A stretch of 64,000 nucleotides of DNA from Acherontichlamydia pituitae. Its GTDB lineage: Bacteria; Chlamydiota; Chlamydiia; Chlamydiales; Rhabdochlamydiaceae. This document shows positions 32,301-41,099 of the stretch, one piece after another. The translations under genes and the position numbers were made by a program. Location: NCBI GenBank assembly GCA_019634675.1, contig JAHCAX010000001.1, forward strand, positions 682,001 to 746,000, written 5' to 3'. The notes below the pieces were generated by a model. The model was given only the letters and a program-made list of their open reading frames with translations. It had not been told where the DNA came from and did not search any database. Position 1 is the stretch's first letter; each line of letters begins with the position of its first letter.

Positions 32301-33647
32301 ATGAGTATGAAATTGTTTTGTTTTCTGCTTGTTTGTGTTTGTTCTCAGTTAATTGCTAAAGAAGTTCCGCCGGCTGTTCAAGAGATCAAGACGCCTGAGG
32401 CGACTCTCAAAATCGAGCGCTTGGATTTAGCTTCGACTGCTGTGCCATCAGAAAATCATTCGACGATCTGTTTGAACATGATCGTGAAAAATGAGACGAA
32501 AGTTATCTGCCGCTGCTTGGAAAGCGTCAAGCCCTTCATCGACTACTGGGTCATTGTCGACACCGGTTCAACCGATGGCACGCAAGAAATGATCAAAGAG
32601 TTCATGAAAGACATCCCAGGCGAACTGCACGAGCGCCCCTGGGTTAATTTCTCTCATAACCGCAACGAAGCACTCTCCCTTGCAAGAGGAAAATCTGACT
32701 ACATCTTCTTCATCGATGCAGATGATAAAATAGAGATCTCTCCCAATTTCCGCAAAAAGCAGCTATTTGATGACAGTTACATGATCGACATCAAGTACGG
32801 CGGAATGACCTACGGAAGGATCGCCGTCGTTAAGGATGATCTCCCTTGGGAATGGAAAGGGGCGGTCCACGAAGTTCTCGTCTGTTATGAAGCTGGTCCC
32901 TCCGGGCATTTAGACGATGTGATCATGCGGATCATCGGAGGGGGAGACCGCTCTCAAGACCCGAAAAAGTTTTTGCGCGATGCTGCCCTTCTTGAAAAGG
33001 AACTGGAAAAAGATCCCACGCATGCCCGCAGCCAATTTTACCTCGCCCAAAGCTATCGCGACGCAGAGAGTCCTGAACTAGCGCTTACCCATTACCAAAA
33101 ACGGGTCGACATGGGAGGATGGGACCAGGAGATCTTCTGGTCGCTCTATCAGATCGCCCACTTGAAAGAACAGTTGCAGAAGCCGGAGAGCGAGATTGTC
33201 AAAGCCTACACGAAAGCTTACCTCTACCGCCCAACCCGTTTGGAGCCCTTGTATGGCCTCTGTTTCTATTACCGACGTCAGGAAAACTATCTCATGGGCT
33301 ACTTAATCGGACAACTAGGCCTCAAGGCCTTTGCGAAAGTGGGCACCCGCTCCATGGCTCATCCCCTTTTCGATAGCAGTTTAATGCCTGATCAGATGGA
33401 ACTTGTTGAGGCTAAGGATCCTTTATTTATCGAATCGTGGGTTTATGACTACGCCTTCTTATTGGAGTACTCGATCTGCGCCTATTGGCTAGGCAAATAC
33501 CAGGAAGCTAAGGATATTTGCGAATTCCTCCTTGCAAAGCCTGAACTTCCTCCCCATGTGCGCGATTGCGTTAAGAGAAATCTGAAGTTTTCCAATGACA
33601 AACTTGCGGAGCGGATGAGCACGCCGATCCTGTTAAAAGCAGGCTAA
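32301..33647 (+). CDS. Family-2 glycosyltransferase with C-terminal TPR region
   Basis: The N-terminus is a possible signal or membrane-anchor sequence (LFCFLLVCVCSQLIA). Next is a GT-A fold of the glycosyltransferase family 2 type: ICLNMIVKNE, VIVDTGSTDGT, NRNEALSLARGKSDYIFFIDADD, with the DxD metal site in IDADD. The last 200 residues are helix pairs of the TPR type (RSQFYLAQSYRDAESPELAL). Such proteins usually transfer sugars to lipid or protein acceptors at the inner membrane. The gene starts on the base following the methyltransferase stop. The odd point is a signal-like N-terminus on an enzyme that needs cytoplasmic sugar nucleotides. Confidence 0.82.
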   Translation: MSMKLFCFLLVCVCSQLIAKEVPPAVQEIKTPEATLKIERLDLASTAVPSENHSTICLNMIVKNETKVICRCLESVKPFIDYWVIVDTGSTDGTQEMIKEFMKDIPGELHERPWVNFSHNRNEALSLARGKSDYIFFIDADDKIEISPNFRKKQLFDDSYMIDIKYGGMTYGRIAVVKDDLPWEWKGAVHEVLVCYEAGPSGHLDDVIMRIIGGGDRSQDPKKFLRDAALLEKELEKDPTHARSQFYLAQSYRDAESPELALTHYQKRVDMGGWDQEIFWSLYQIAHLKEQLQKPESEIVKAYTKAYLYRPTRLEPLYGLCFYYRRQENYLMGYLIGQLGLKAFAKVGTRSMAHPLFDSSLMPDQMELVEAKDPLFIESWVYDYAFLLEYSICAYWLGKYQEAKDICEFLLAKPELPPHVRDCVKRNLKFSNDKLAERMSTPILLKAG

Positions 33648-33697
33648 AAAGACGTTTTCGATAATTGATCCGAAGAAGATGTTGTGTGGATCAACAT

Positions 33698-35302
33698 CTA
33701 CGTAATTCTTTGGACGGTGATTAAGGCTTTTGGGTAAAGGAGCTGCTGGAAGGCTGGCGCAGACGATGTCCTTTTTAAGATCGCTTCAGCTTGACGCTGT
33801 GCGGAAAGGAGAATGTTGTCTTCGAGTGATGCCATCAGGACAGATTCGTACGGAGCTTCTTCTTCCAGAGCTTTTTTTGCTGCTAGGGAATGGAGGACGA
33901 GTAGATCTCCTACATTCCAATTATCTTTGGTCTCCGAAAATTTTGCTGTGGAGTCGGCGCCGAGCAGTGGGTTTGGCGCTGTGAGCTTGCGAGCCTTGCT
34001 TGTGCCTTGGGGAAGGTGGAGAAGGGCTTCGAATCCGCAGGAGAGATAGGTGACCAAGTCTTGCAAAGGGTCTAAAAAGATCAGGTTCATTGCATAGTGC
34101 TGGCCGGACAGGTCTTGACAAAGGACAGCATTCAACGATTCGGCAAATGCCATCGGTTTGAAATTAGCGCGTTCCGCAGTTGAGGCGTTGCCGAGGGTCA
34201 TCCGAACCATTCCGCGCAGGTTTCCGATGTAGGCTGCGCTTTCGATGGTGGCGATCGGCGATGCTGCCATCAGGATCAGGTAGGTGTTGTTCGGAAGGCG
34301 GAAAAAATCGGTGTAGATCCCCATCTGATTTGTTGTGCGCAGCTTGGAAAGGCCGATGTCCATCGGAGGCCATGCGGGAGGAGATGTAGGAGAAAAGCTC
34401 TGGATAGCTCGCTGCAGGCTCTCTTGAATCTCTTTGATCTGATCGCTTCCGGGACGCTCTCTTTCCATTTCGCTGGAGTTGAGATATTGGGAGACATCAT
34501 GGATAAACTGGGTCATATCTTGATACCTTTCTGGGACGGAGACGGCAAGCGCTTTTGCGATGATCCGTTTTAACCCTTTCGGTAAGAGGGAGAGGTTAAT
34601 GACTCCGTAGCTGAGCTTTCCTGTGATCAGCTCGTACATGATGATGCCGAGCGCGTAGATGTCGGACGCGTAGGAGGCTTTATGGGGATTTTCTTTTTGC
34701 TCGGGGCTCATGTAGTTGGGAGTGCCGATCATCTGCCCTTTGAGCTCGGGAGGTTCGCTCAGTTCATCGTGGAGCTGGGCGATCCCGAAATCGATGACTT
34801 TGATCTCGCCGTCTTCTGTGATCAGGATGTTTTCTGGTTTTAGATCGCGGTGTATGATCCCGTGTGTGTGAAGGTGGAGGAGGGAATAGGCGACTTGGAG
34901 GACGATCTCCAACGCTCTTCGCATCGAAAGCGATTGCTGCATGATGAAGTGGCGCAAGGAGATCCCGCGGATGAACTCCATGGCGATGTAGAGGCCGTTC
35001 TCCCATTCCCCTTGGCCGTACAGTTTGACGATGTTGGGATGGTTAGCCATCATGACGATTTGCGATTCTTTGAGAAATCGGCTGACCGCTTCGGGATGGT
35101 TGACGTAAGAGGGGGAGAGGACTTTGATGGCGATCGGCTGCTTGGTGTCGGGATGGATGCCTAAGTAAAGCAGGCTCATCCCGCCTTTGTTTAGAAGGCT
35201 GTCGATTTTATAGGGCCCGATGGTTGGAGGCAAGGGTGGGACCTCATGTTCAGAAATGAGATCGGGCATGGTGGGCTGCTTATAAAATGAGGACTCGACC
35301 AT
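33698..35302 (-). CDS. T3SS-linked Ser/Thr protein kinase, Pkn5 homologue
   Basis: A complete eukaryotic-type kinase domain occupies residues 28-285: glycine loop LLNKGGMSLLYLG, ATP-binding Lys in AIKVL, catalytic loop HRDLKPEN, DFG in VIDFGIAQ, APE-like SPEQ. The last 250 residues form a domain of unknown type, possibly PP2C-like in length but without its metal residues. Position directly after cdsQ matches Pkn5 (CT673) of C. trachomatis; that kinase has been proposed to be a secreted T3SS substrate. Unlike many chlamydial Pkn5 proteins, which lack catalytic residues, this one looks active. Start codon is two bases behind the cdsQ stop, implying coupling. Confidence 0.88.
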   Translation of the reverse strand: MVESSFYKQPTMPDLISEHEVPPLPPTIGPYKIDSLLNKGGMSLLYLGIHPDTKQPIAIKVLSPSYVNHPEAVSRFLKESQIVMMANHPNIVKLYGQGEWENGLYIAMEFIRGISLRHFIMQQSLSMRRALEIVLQVAYSLLHLHTHGIIHRDLKPENILITEDGEIKVIDFGIAQLHDELSEPPELKGQMIGTPNYMSPEQKENPHKASYASDIYALGIIMYELITGKLSYGVINLSLLPKGLKRIIAKALAVSVPERYQDMTQFIHDVSQYLNSSEMERERPGSDQIKEIQESLQRAIQSFSPTSPPAWPPMDIGLSKLRTTNQMGIYTDFFRLPNNTYLILMAASPIATIESAAYIGNLRGMVRMTLGNASTAERANFKPMAFAESLNAVLCQDLSGQHYAMNLIFLDPLQDLVTYLSCGFEALLHLPQGTSKARKLTAPNPLLGADSTAKFSETKDNWNVGDLLVLHSLAAKKALEEEAPYESVLMASLEDNILLSAQRQAEAILKRTSSAPAFQQLLYPKALITVQRIT

Positions 35303-35304
35303 AC

Positions 35305-36525
35305 TTAGTTGCCGATTTGCAGGATTTTAACTCCGAGAGCTTCCCCTAGTTTGATCAGTTCCCCTTTTGCGACTTTTTTTCCGTTGAGGACGATGTCGAC
35401 CCCTTGCTCCGGTTTAACGGGCAGTTCGATCAGGTTTCCGGGTTTGAGCTGCAAGAGCTTGTCGAGGTTTATTTTCAAGCGGGCGACCTCAACGCTCAAC
35501 GTGAGGGGGACCGTTTGGGCGCTGACCATTTTTTCGATGTCCTCATGCTGAGCGCCAGGGGACCAGAGGTGTTCATCTGTCTCTTCGGAGATCTCTTCTC
35601 CCATATCGGAAGGGGGTGTCTCATATCCTTCTTCTTCATGGGGGATGTCGGGATTTTCATCTTCAGGGAGATTGTGTTCCATAGATTTTTCTTCCTCATG
35701 ATAATAAGCGTATTCGACGATCTTCAAATGGTTCTCTTTGAGGCGCGCCCTGAAAAGAGGGGCTTGCTCGAGGACAAGGGTTACGGTCCCTTTATGGGAA
35801 TGGGGATCGTAGGCGCATCGGTCAAGAATAATCACATCGCCCGTTTCGACAGTCTTCCATTGTGCGTAGGTGAGCGTGCTTTGGCCGATCTCCAACTTTA
35901 AGGAGAGATCGATCGTTTTTGCGGCCGGCGAATTGATCAAAGAAAGGGGGCGCTGGCTAAAGTGCTGCTTGAACGCTTGATGGAACGCTGGAGGGCAGAT
36001 CAACCTTCCCCATAAGGTCATTTTGGGATGGGAGATCGCGACGTCGATGCACAATGAGTCTTCTTGGGGAATAGATTGGGAAGCGCCGAGTTTGATCGAC
36101 AGGTCGTCGAATGCTTTGAGCTGGTCGATCTGCTCCAAGATGTTTAAGAGCAGGTAACGGTAAAATCCTTCTTGGAACTGGGCGGATGCAAATCCCTTCA
36201 GCGAGTTTTGGGGAGCTAAGATGAGCTGCGTGAACTTCGCGACATCTTCCGAAGAGAGGAGCCAAAAGGCGCTGCCTTGCACCGGCGAGAGGTCGATGGG
36301 GGTTTTGATCGGATTCGCTCCTAGTCCCGATGCGAGGTCTTCTGCTTTCAGGAAATGGGTCTGCTTGTGGGTGATTTTCAGATCGTCAAGTTGAAAGAGG
36401 GCTGCGATCTGTTCACTGCACTTTTCCCAAGGAAAAGGGGGAGGGGATCCCCATAGCGGAACTTCGCTGACTACTTGGAGCGCATTTTCGATGTGTTGCA
36501 GCCAAAACAGGGGAGCTTCAGTCAT
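35305..36525 (-). CDS. cdsQ: T3SS cytoplasmic sorting-platform protein CdsQ (SctQ)
   Basis: SctQ proteins form the cytoplasmic ring that sorts substrates. The 406-residue protein has an N-terminal half of chlamydial type, an acidic linker (about 280-325, with EEISEETDEH) and a C-terminal SpoA domain (VPLTLSVEVARLKINLDKLL to KGELIKLGEALGVKIL), the part that dimerises in SctQ/FliN proteins. An in-frame ATG at 35529 just before the SpoA domain, 10 bases behind AGGA, could produce a separate 74-residue SctQ-C as known for Yersinia YscQ. The start overlaps the previous gene by four bases and the kinase starts two bases after the stop. Gene order equals CT672. Confidence 0.88.
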   Translation of the reverse strand: MTEAPLFWLQHIENALQVVSEVPLWGSPPPFPWEKCSEQIAALFQLDDLKITHKQTHFLKAEDLASGLGANPIKTPIDLSPVQGSAFWLLSSEDVAKFTQLILAPQNSLKGFASAQFQEGFYRYLLLNILEQIDQLKAFDDLSIKLGASQSIPQEDSLCIDVAISHPKMTLWGRLICPPAFHQAFKQHFSQRPLSLINSPAAKTIDLSLKLEIGQSTLTYAQWKTVETGDVIILDRCAYDPHSHKGTVTLVLEQAPLFRARLKENHLKIVEYAYYHEEEKSMEHNLPEDENPDIPHEEEGYETPPSDMGEEISEETDEHLWSPGAQHEDIEKMVSAQTVPLTLSVEVARLKINLDKLLQLKPGNLIELPVKPEQGVDIVLNGKKVAKGELIKLGEALGVKILQIGN

Positions 36526-37256
36526 TGTTGTAGATCCTCTTGATCTTGAGAAACAGCCTCTTTTCGATGGAATAAGGGACGGTCTTCCTGCAAAATTTCC
36601 GTATCGAACCGGCCAATTGAAAAATTAAAATCGCCTTTTGCAAAGGCGCTCAGCAAGGCTGGTTTATGGACGTCGATCGCATTCAGCGCTAAAGCAGACG
36701 AGGCAATTTCAATATTGAAGGCTTTGGGCGCCGTGCTAAATTCTTTGATCGTGATGCGGGTGCCGTAAAAAGGGGAGTTGTTGAATTGGGGGGAATCTAG
36801 GAAAACGGTAGTCTCCGTCTCCTTGGAGGAGGAGAGGACTAGCATCGTCCCGGCCATTTTTTCAAAGAGGGCTTCAACTTCTGCAGGAAGTTGCACGGGC
36901 TGCGATGCGGCAGGGACTCCATTGCTTGAGAAGGTCAAAGGCGCTGCAGCAGCTACGGCAGCATGAGGCACTGCTAAGCAGCCAGGGATGTTGTCAATTT
37001 TTGGGGCTTCGATCAGCTCCTCTTCTTCGGGCAGAGTGAAATGGGTGCGGGGAAGCTCGAAGACGGAGATGACGCAGCGGCTTAACGTCTCATCGTCATC
37101 TGGATCTTTTTCATTGCGCAGGCCTTGACGGGAGTCTGCAGATGAGGGGATCTCTTCGATCACATCCTTAAAGGCTGTCGAAGGGCATTGCTCAGTATCG
37201 AACTCTTCGAGCTGCGCAGGTTCTTGGTCGATTAGATTGGGTGTGATCGTCGTCAT
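36522..37256 (-). CDS. CdsP-like protein, short paralogue (244 aa)
   Basis: The last 115 residues are clearly paralogous to the end of the preceding gene: VEALFEKMAGTMLVLSSSK, APKAFNIEI, GDFNFSIGRF and the identical DRPLFHRKE-type ending. The first 125 residues are acidic and unrelated. In C. trachomatis there is a single gene here (CT671, CdsP, thought to be the injectisome's needle-length or substrate-switch protein), so the locus has undergone tandem duplication. The ATG directly follows the upstream stop codon and the cdsQ start overlaps this stop, so all three are coupled. It may have kept the cdsQ-binding or export-gate function without the ruler part; that is inference. Confidence 0.75.
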   Translation of the reverse strand: MTTITPNLIDQEPAQLEEFDTEQCPSTAFKDVIEEIPSSADSRQGLRNEKDPDDDETLSRCVISVFELPRTHFTLPEEEELIEAPKIDNIPGCLAVPHAAVAAAAPLTFSSNGVPAASQPVQLPAEVEALFEKMAGTMLVLSSSKETETTVFLDSPQFNNSPFYGTRITIKEFSTAPKAFNIEIASSALALNAIDVHKPALLSAFAKGDFNFSIGRFDTEILQEDRPLFHRKEAVSQDQEDLQQ

Positions 37257-38780
37257 TTAAGGTCCTGGTCCTGTTTGGTCCTGTTTGTCGCCGGACGCTT
37301 TTTCTTTTCTATGAAATAGCGGCCGTTCTGATAAATAGCCAGTTTCTAGGCGGTTAATCCGGAAATTATAGTTTCCATATTGGAACGCCGCCATTAGATC
37401 ATCCGCGTTTCCCTGAAAAAGTGCAACAGCTTCTGGATTGCCATTGAGCTGGACGTTAAAAGCTTTGGGGGCAGAGGCGTACTCTTGGATTATAATTTGA
37501 GTGCCATAAAAAACTGAAGAGGCAAATTGCGGAGCGTTCAAGGTGATCACCGTTTCGGTCATTTTTGAATCGGTCATGATCGTCATGACCCCGACCATCC
37601 TTTCAAACAGGTCGAGCACATAGGAGTTCATGGCCGTATAAGCGGGAGGCGGCGTGGACTCTGCAACCGGCATATCCGGTTGAATGATCAGCTGAGGAGT
37701 GGGCATGCTGAGGTCGGAGGTGGAGGCAGAAAGCTCTTCCTCTTTTTTTTTGTGCCCCTGGTCCCCTTCAAAGCTCCCTTCTGTCGGAGTCAGCACGGGA
37801 GTGGGCGTGACGAGTCCTTCAGCGTCGGTTGTGGCGAGCTCTTCCGCTTTTTTCTGAGCCGTGATCGGCTTATCGGGAGCTCCTTGCTGGGTCATCTGTT
37901 CGAAAAGGCCGGAGGTCTCTTCTTTGGACCCCAGTTCCGTTTTCTCCAGGTCTTGGCCTGTCATCCCTTTTTGGAGCATTTCCGAGGAGGAGGGTTTGCC
38001 GATTTCCTCTTGGGGCTGCATCGGCTCCGGTCCCCCTTCTTCCGAGGAGGTCTTAGGACCAGCTTCTCCTTTTGGAGCTGCAAGCAGCGGCTTGCGGGTC
38101 AATGTTCCTGTTCCTTCTGAATCTGTCTGGCTTTGCTGTTGTTGCTGTTGCTGCTGCTGTTGTTGCGTTGTCTGGGCCGATGTGGCCTGCTGCATTTGCT
38201 GTTGCTGCTGGACAGCGGGCTGTTCTGCTGGCTGGGCGGGGCCTTGCGGCGAGATCTGCGGCTGGGCAGCGGGTTGCGGAGCTGGCGCTTGGGGAGCTTC
38301 TTGAGGAGCTTGGGGTGCTGGCTGCTGTTGGTAGCTTGTTTGGGGCTCCGCTTCTGCTTGCTCGGGCACATTGAAGATCGATGCTGATGACGCATCTTCG
38401 AAGTCTGGCTGTGTTCCTTCCGGCGCTGCCGCCATGAAGCTTGAGGTTTGCGGCTGCGGAGCGGCTTCGGTCTGCTGCGCGGAAGAAAGGGGCGAGGTTT
38501 TTCCTCCCCCTTCCAGGTCCATCGGATTGACCTGCTTTTGCAAATCGAACGGTGTGACTTGGGATGGGGGAGTAGGTTCCGGTTCGGGGACTGCTTCCTC
38601 CTCCTCTTCTTCAGCTTGCTGCTTGCGCTTTTTTTGCTGCTCAGGGTCAGCTTCATTGACCTGGGCCATTTTGCGCATCATCTCCTCTTTGAACTTATCC
38701 GCATCCGCAGTGGACCTTTCATTGCGGCGAATGAAATCGGGAGACCCTGCCGGGCCCATTACATTTTCGACGTCTGCCAT
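37257..38780 (-). CDS. cdsP: CdsP-like protein, long Pro/Gln-rich paralogue (507 aa)
   Basis: The protein is dominated by about 370 residues of low-complexity sequence rich in Gln, Pro, Ala and Glu, including a run of 11 Gln, followed by a folded C-terminal domain (LFERMVGVMTIMTDSK, APKAFNVQL, GNYNFRINRLETG, PLFHRKE). A long flexible part followed by a conserved C-terminal domain is typical of SctP needle-length rulers, whose length sets needle length. Position between cdsO and cdsQ equals chlamydial CdsP (CT671), which is much shorter. The start at 38780 has AGAGAGG nine bases before it. Element E2 ends 27 bases upstream of the ATG. Confidence 0.78.
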   Translation of the reverse strand: MADVENVMGPAGSPDFIRRNERSTADADKFKEEMMRKMAQVNEADPEQQKKRKQQAEEEEEEAVPEPEPTPPSQVTPFDLQKQVNPMDLEGGGKTSPLSSAQQTEAAPQPQTSSFMAAAPEGTQPDFEDASSASIFNVPEQAEAEPQTSYQQQPAPQAPQEAPQAPAPQPAAQPQISPQGPAQPAEQPAVQQQQQMQQATSAQTTQQQQQQQQQQQSQTDSEGTGTLTRKPLLAAPKGEAGPKTSSEEGGPEPMQPQEEIGKPSSSEMLQKGMTGQDLEKTELGSKEETSGLFEQMTQQGAPDKPITAQKKAEELATTDAEGLVTPTPVLTPTEGSFEGDQGHKKKEEELSASTSDLSMPTPQLIIQPDMPVAESTPPPAYTAMNSYVLDLFERMVGVMTIMTDSKMTETVITLNAPQFASSVFYGTQIIIQEYASAPKAFNVQLNGNPEAVALFQGNADDLMAAFQYGNYNFRINRLETGYLSERPLFHRKEKASGDKQDQTGPGP

Positions 38781-38806
38781 GAGCGGAAAAACCTCTCTTT
38801 GGATCA

Positions 38807-39075
38807 CGAGGCAGTTGCAAAACTCATTTTCCTAGTAAAATTGCCCTTTTGAGGCTGCGGACGCACTAGAAGGTCCGGCGGACCTTCTCAGTGAAGAGCA
38901 GGTGAAGCTGCCTTGGCTGCGAACTGGTGGGCAGCTTTGCTGCCATTTGCTGACCGGTTCGTGTCCAAGGACGCTTTACCCACTCATCACTCCGAAGGTT
39001 CACAGAACCTTCTCATGTATCCGTGGCCTAAAAATCATCGTTTTTTCTGGGCAAATGAGTTTTGCAACGGCCTCG
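38807..39075. repeat. Palindromic element E2 between cdsO and cdsP
   Basis: The outer 23 bases are inverted repeats matching at 22 of 23 positions (38807-38829 and 39053-39075; shared core GTTGCAAAACTCATTT). Inside are two opposite copies of a 78-base unit: 38852-38928 on the minus strand and 38952-39028 on the plus strand. They flank the hairpin GGGCAGCTTTGCTGCC (38930-38945). A third copy of the unit is at 11097-11175. The whole 269 bases can fold into one long hairpin. It interrupts an otherwise compact T3SS operon, so it could affect transcription there. MITE-like origin is probable but no target-site duplication is visible. Confidence 0.75.
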
Positions 39076-39141
39076 TAGGATAAAATCCACTCATAACCGA
39101 TATGATGCCCACTTGTCCAGTCTGTATATCAGCAGGGTTAG

Positions 39142-39660
39142 TTAGTGGGATGGCTTTTTGTGATGGCCATGGGATTTTTTGCGGGAATGCATCGCCGAGC
39201 CTAGCTCATCGCTTTCAAGACCTTCGATATGCTCGAGGACAAGGCGCATCTCTTTTTCCCACTCTTCCCGATGGAGGCGGAGCTTCTCGACGTCCTGCTG
39301 TTTTTTGAGAAAGTCTTGCCGCGCCAGCTCGACCTGCTTTTGGGCGTTTTCGACCTGCTTTTGCTGCTCTTTGACCTTGAGCTCTTTGCCTTTGAGCTTT
39401 TCATCGACTACTTTCAAGTAGTACTTCATTTGCTGGATCTTGTCGGTCGATGTCCCTTCGTCCAGCTTGTCGCGCAATTGTTGGAGCTTAGCGATCCGAT
39501 GCTCTTTGACCTTGTCCCGCTCTTTTTCGACAGTTTTTAACTTTTCTTCCTCTTTGATCAGCGCTTCTTTTTTTTCCTTCAAAGCCTTCTCAGCCTCTTC
39601 AAGCTTTTTTTGCTTGATGATGGCGAGTTGTTCAAGAGGGTATTTATGCGGATGGTTCAC
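39142..39660 (-). CDS. cdsO: T3SS stalk protein CdsO (SctO)
   Basis: The 172 residues are almost entirely charged coiled coil (long runs of Lys, Glu, Gln with heptad hydrophobics) ending in a His/Lys-rich tail. SctO proteins (YscO/FliJ type) are such helical hairpins; they sit in the ATPase ring and link it to the export gate. Size and position directly after cdsN match C. trachomatis CT670. The gap to cdsN is 33 bases. The next gene of the operon, cdsP, is separated by palindromic element E2. Confidence 0.9.
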   Translation of the reverse strand: MNHPHKYPLEQLAIIKQKKLEEAEKALKEKKEALIKEEEKLKTVEKERDKVKEHRIAKLQQLRDKLDEGTSTDKIQQMKYYLKVVDEKLKGKELKVKEQQKQVENAQKQVELARQDFLKKQQDVEKLRLHREEWEKEMRLVLEHIEGLESDELGSAMHSRKKSHGHHKKPSH

Positions 39661-39693
39661 GAAAGAAACCTCTTAGGCGTATATTATCAGGAA

Positions 39694-41010
39694 CTAGCGG
39701 AAAAGGGCCTTCAATTGCTGCAAGGTCTCTTCAAAGCTGCACTTCTCATCAACCTGCTGCTTTAAGAACCGGTTGACCTTATCGATGTACTTGATCGCAA
39801 AGTCGGCGCCTTTGTCCGATCCTGGCTTATATTCCCCGATACGGATCAAGAGTTCGTTCTTCTTGTAGTTAGCGAGCACTTCCCGGACCTTTCCGATCAG
39901 TTGGAGATGTTCCTTATCGACAATGTGGGGAAGGATACGGCTGATCGATCCCAGGACGTCGATCGCAGGGTAGTGGTACTGGCGGGCAAGCTCAGAGGAG
40001 AGGATGATGTGGCCGTCGAGGATCGAGCGGACCTCGTCGGAGACAGGCTCGTTCATGTCATCGCCGGCGACCAAGACGGTATAGAAGGCGGTGATCGATC
40101 CTTTGTCAGAGTTGCCCGAACGCTCCAAGAGTTTCGGCAGCGTCGCAAACACGGAGGGTGTGAAGCCGGCCCTTGCAGGAGGCTCTCCGGCGGCAAGGCC
40201 GATCTCTCTTAACGCCCGCGCAAAACGGGTGACCGAGTCCATCATCAAGATGACAGTCTTGCCTTGGTCTCGGAAATATTCTGCGATCGCAGTTCCCACG
40301 TAGGCGGCGTTAAGGCGCAGCTGCGCGGCTTGGTCGGATGTCGACACGATTACGACAGACCTCGCCATGCCGTCTGGGCCTAAGTCGTTCTGCAAAAATT
40401 CGCGGACCTCGCGGCCCCGTTCTCCAATCAAGGAGATCACATTGACGTCGGCCTTCGCATTGCGGGCGATCATCCCTAAAAGGGTCGATTTACCTCCCCC
40501 TGCGGCGGCAAAGATGCCGATACGCTGCCCTTTTCCCGCAGTCAACACCCCATCGATACAACGGACCCCGGTCGAAAGGGGATCTTTGATCATTGTTCTT
40601 TTAAGGGGATCGGGAGGAGGGTTGATGACTGGAAAATTTTCTTCAAGGGTGAGAGGGCCGTTAGTTTCCGTGTCCAAGGGCTGTCCGAGGCCGTTGAGCA
40701 CCCTTCCCAAAAGCTGGGGGCCTACTTTGATATGGAGGGGAACTCGGAGAGGGATCACTTCAGAAGAGGGGCCGATGCCCGACATTTCGCCGAGCGGGGA
40801 CAAGTAGACCTCGTCGCGGGTAAAGCCGACGACCTCAGCCATCAGAGGTTCGCCTGCCCGTTTGATCATGCAGACCTCTCCCATTTTGACCTGGGGAACG
40901 ACCGCCTTGATCAGCATGCCGACAACTTCGGTTATCCGTCCGTGGACGGTTGTCAGCTCCAGATCTTCGAGGTGGGTGATCAGCTTGTCGAAATTGGGAG
41001 GGTTTTGCAT
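39694..41010 (-). CDS. cdsN: T3SS ATPase CdsN (SctN)
   Basis: The hexameric ATPase unfolds substrates and strips chaperones at the injectisome base. The Walker A motif is FAAAGGGKSTLLGMIAR, and Walker B and catalytic segments are TVILMMDSVTRFARA and ISLIGERGREVREFL. The N-terminal beta-barrel (IPLRVPLHIKVGPQLLGRVLNGLG) and the C-terminal substrate/chaperone-binding helix bundle are complete. The length of 438 residues agrees with SctN/FliI proteins. It is preceded by the rod-like gene and followed by cdsO, as in CT668-CT670. Assignment to the T3SS rather than flagella follows from context, since no flagellar genes are near. Confidence 0.96.
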   Translation of the reverse strand: MQNPPNFDKLITHLEDLELTTVHGRITEVVGMLIKAVVPQVKMGEVCMIKRAGEPLMAEVVGFTRDEVYLSPLGEMSGIGPSSEVIPLRVPLHIKVGPQLLGRVLNGLGQPLDTETNGPLTLEENFPVINPPPDPLKRTMIKDPLSTGVRCIDGVLTAGKGQRIGIFAAAGGGKSTLLGMIARNAKADVNVISLIGERGREVREFLQNDLGPDGMARSVVIVSTSDQAAQLRLNAAYVGTAIAEYFRDQGKTVILMMDSVTRFARALREIGLAAGEPPARAGFTPSVFATLPKLLERSGNSDKGSITAFYTVLVAGDDMNEPVSDEVRSILDGHIILSSELARQYHYPAIDVLGSISRILPHIVDKEHLQLIGKVREVLANYKKNELLIRIGEYKPGSDKGADFAIKYIDKVNRFLKQQVDEKCSFEETLQQLKALFR

Positions 41011-41099
41011 ACCATTATCTCGGCTTGGAAGGAGAGGTAGGTGGAGCTGTTTCCTCGATCAAGGTCAAAAAAAGAATCAGGTCCATCCATGCCTCCGAA

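Noticed and set aside
38120..38165. Run of CTG/TTG triplets, considered as a microsatellite or CRISPR-like repeat
   Set aside because: It is in frame and encodes the Gln run of the long CdsP paralogue; there are no spacers.
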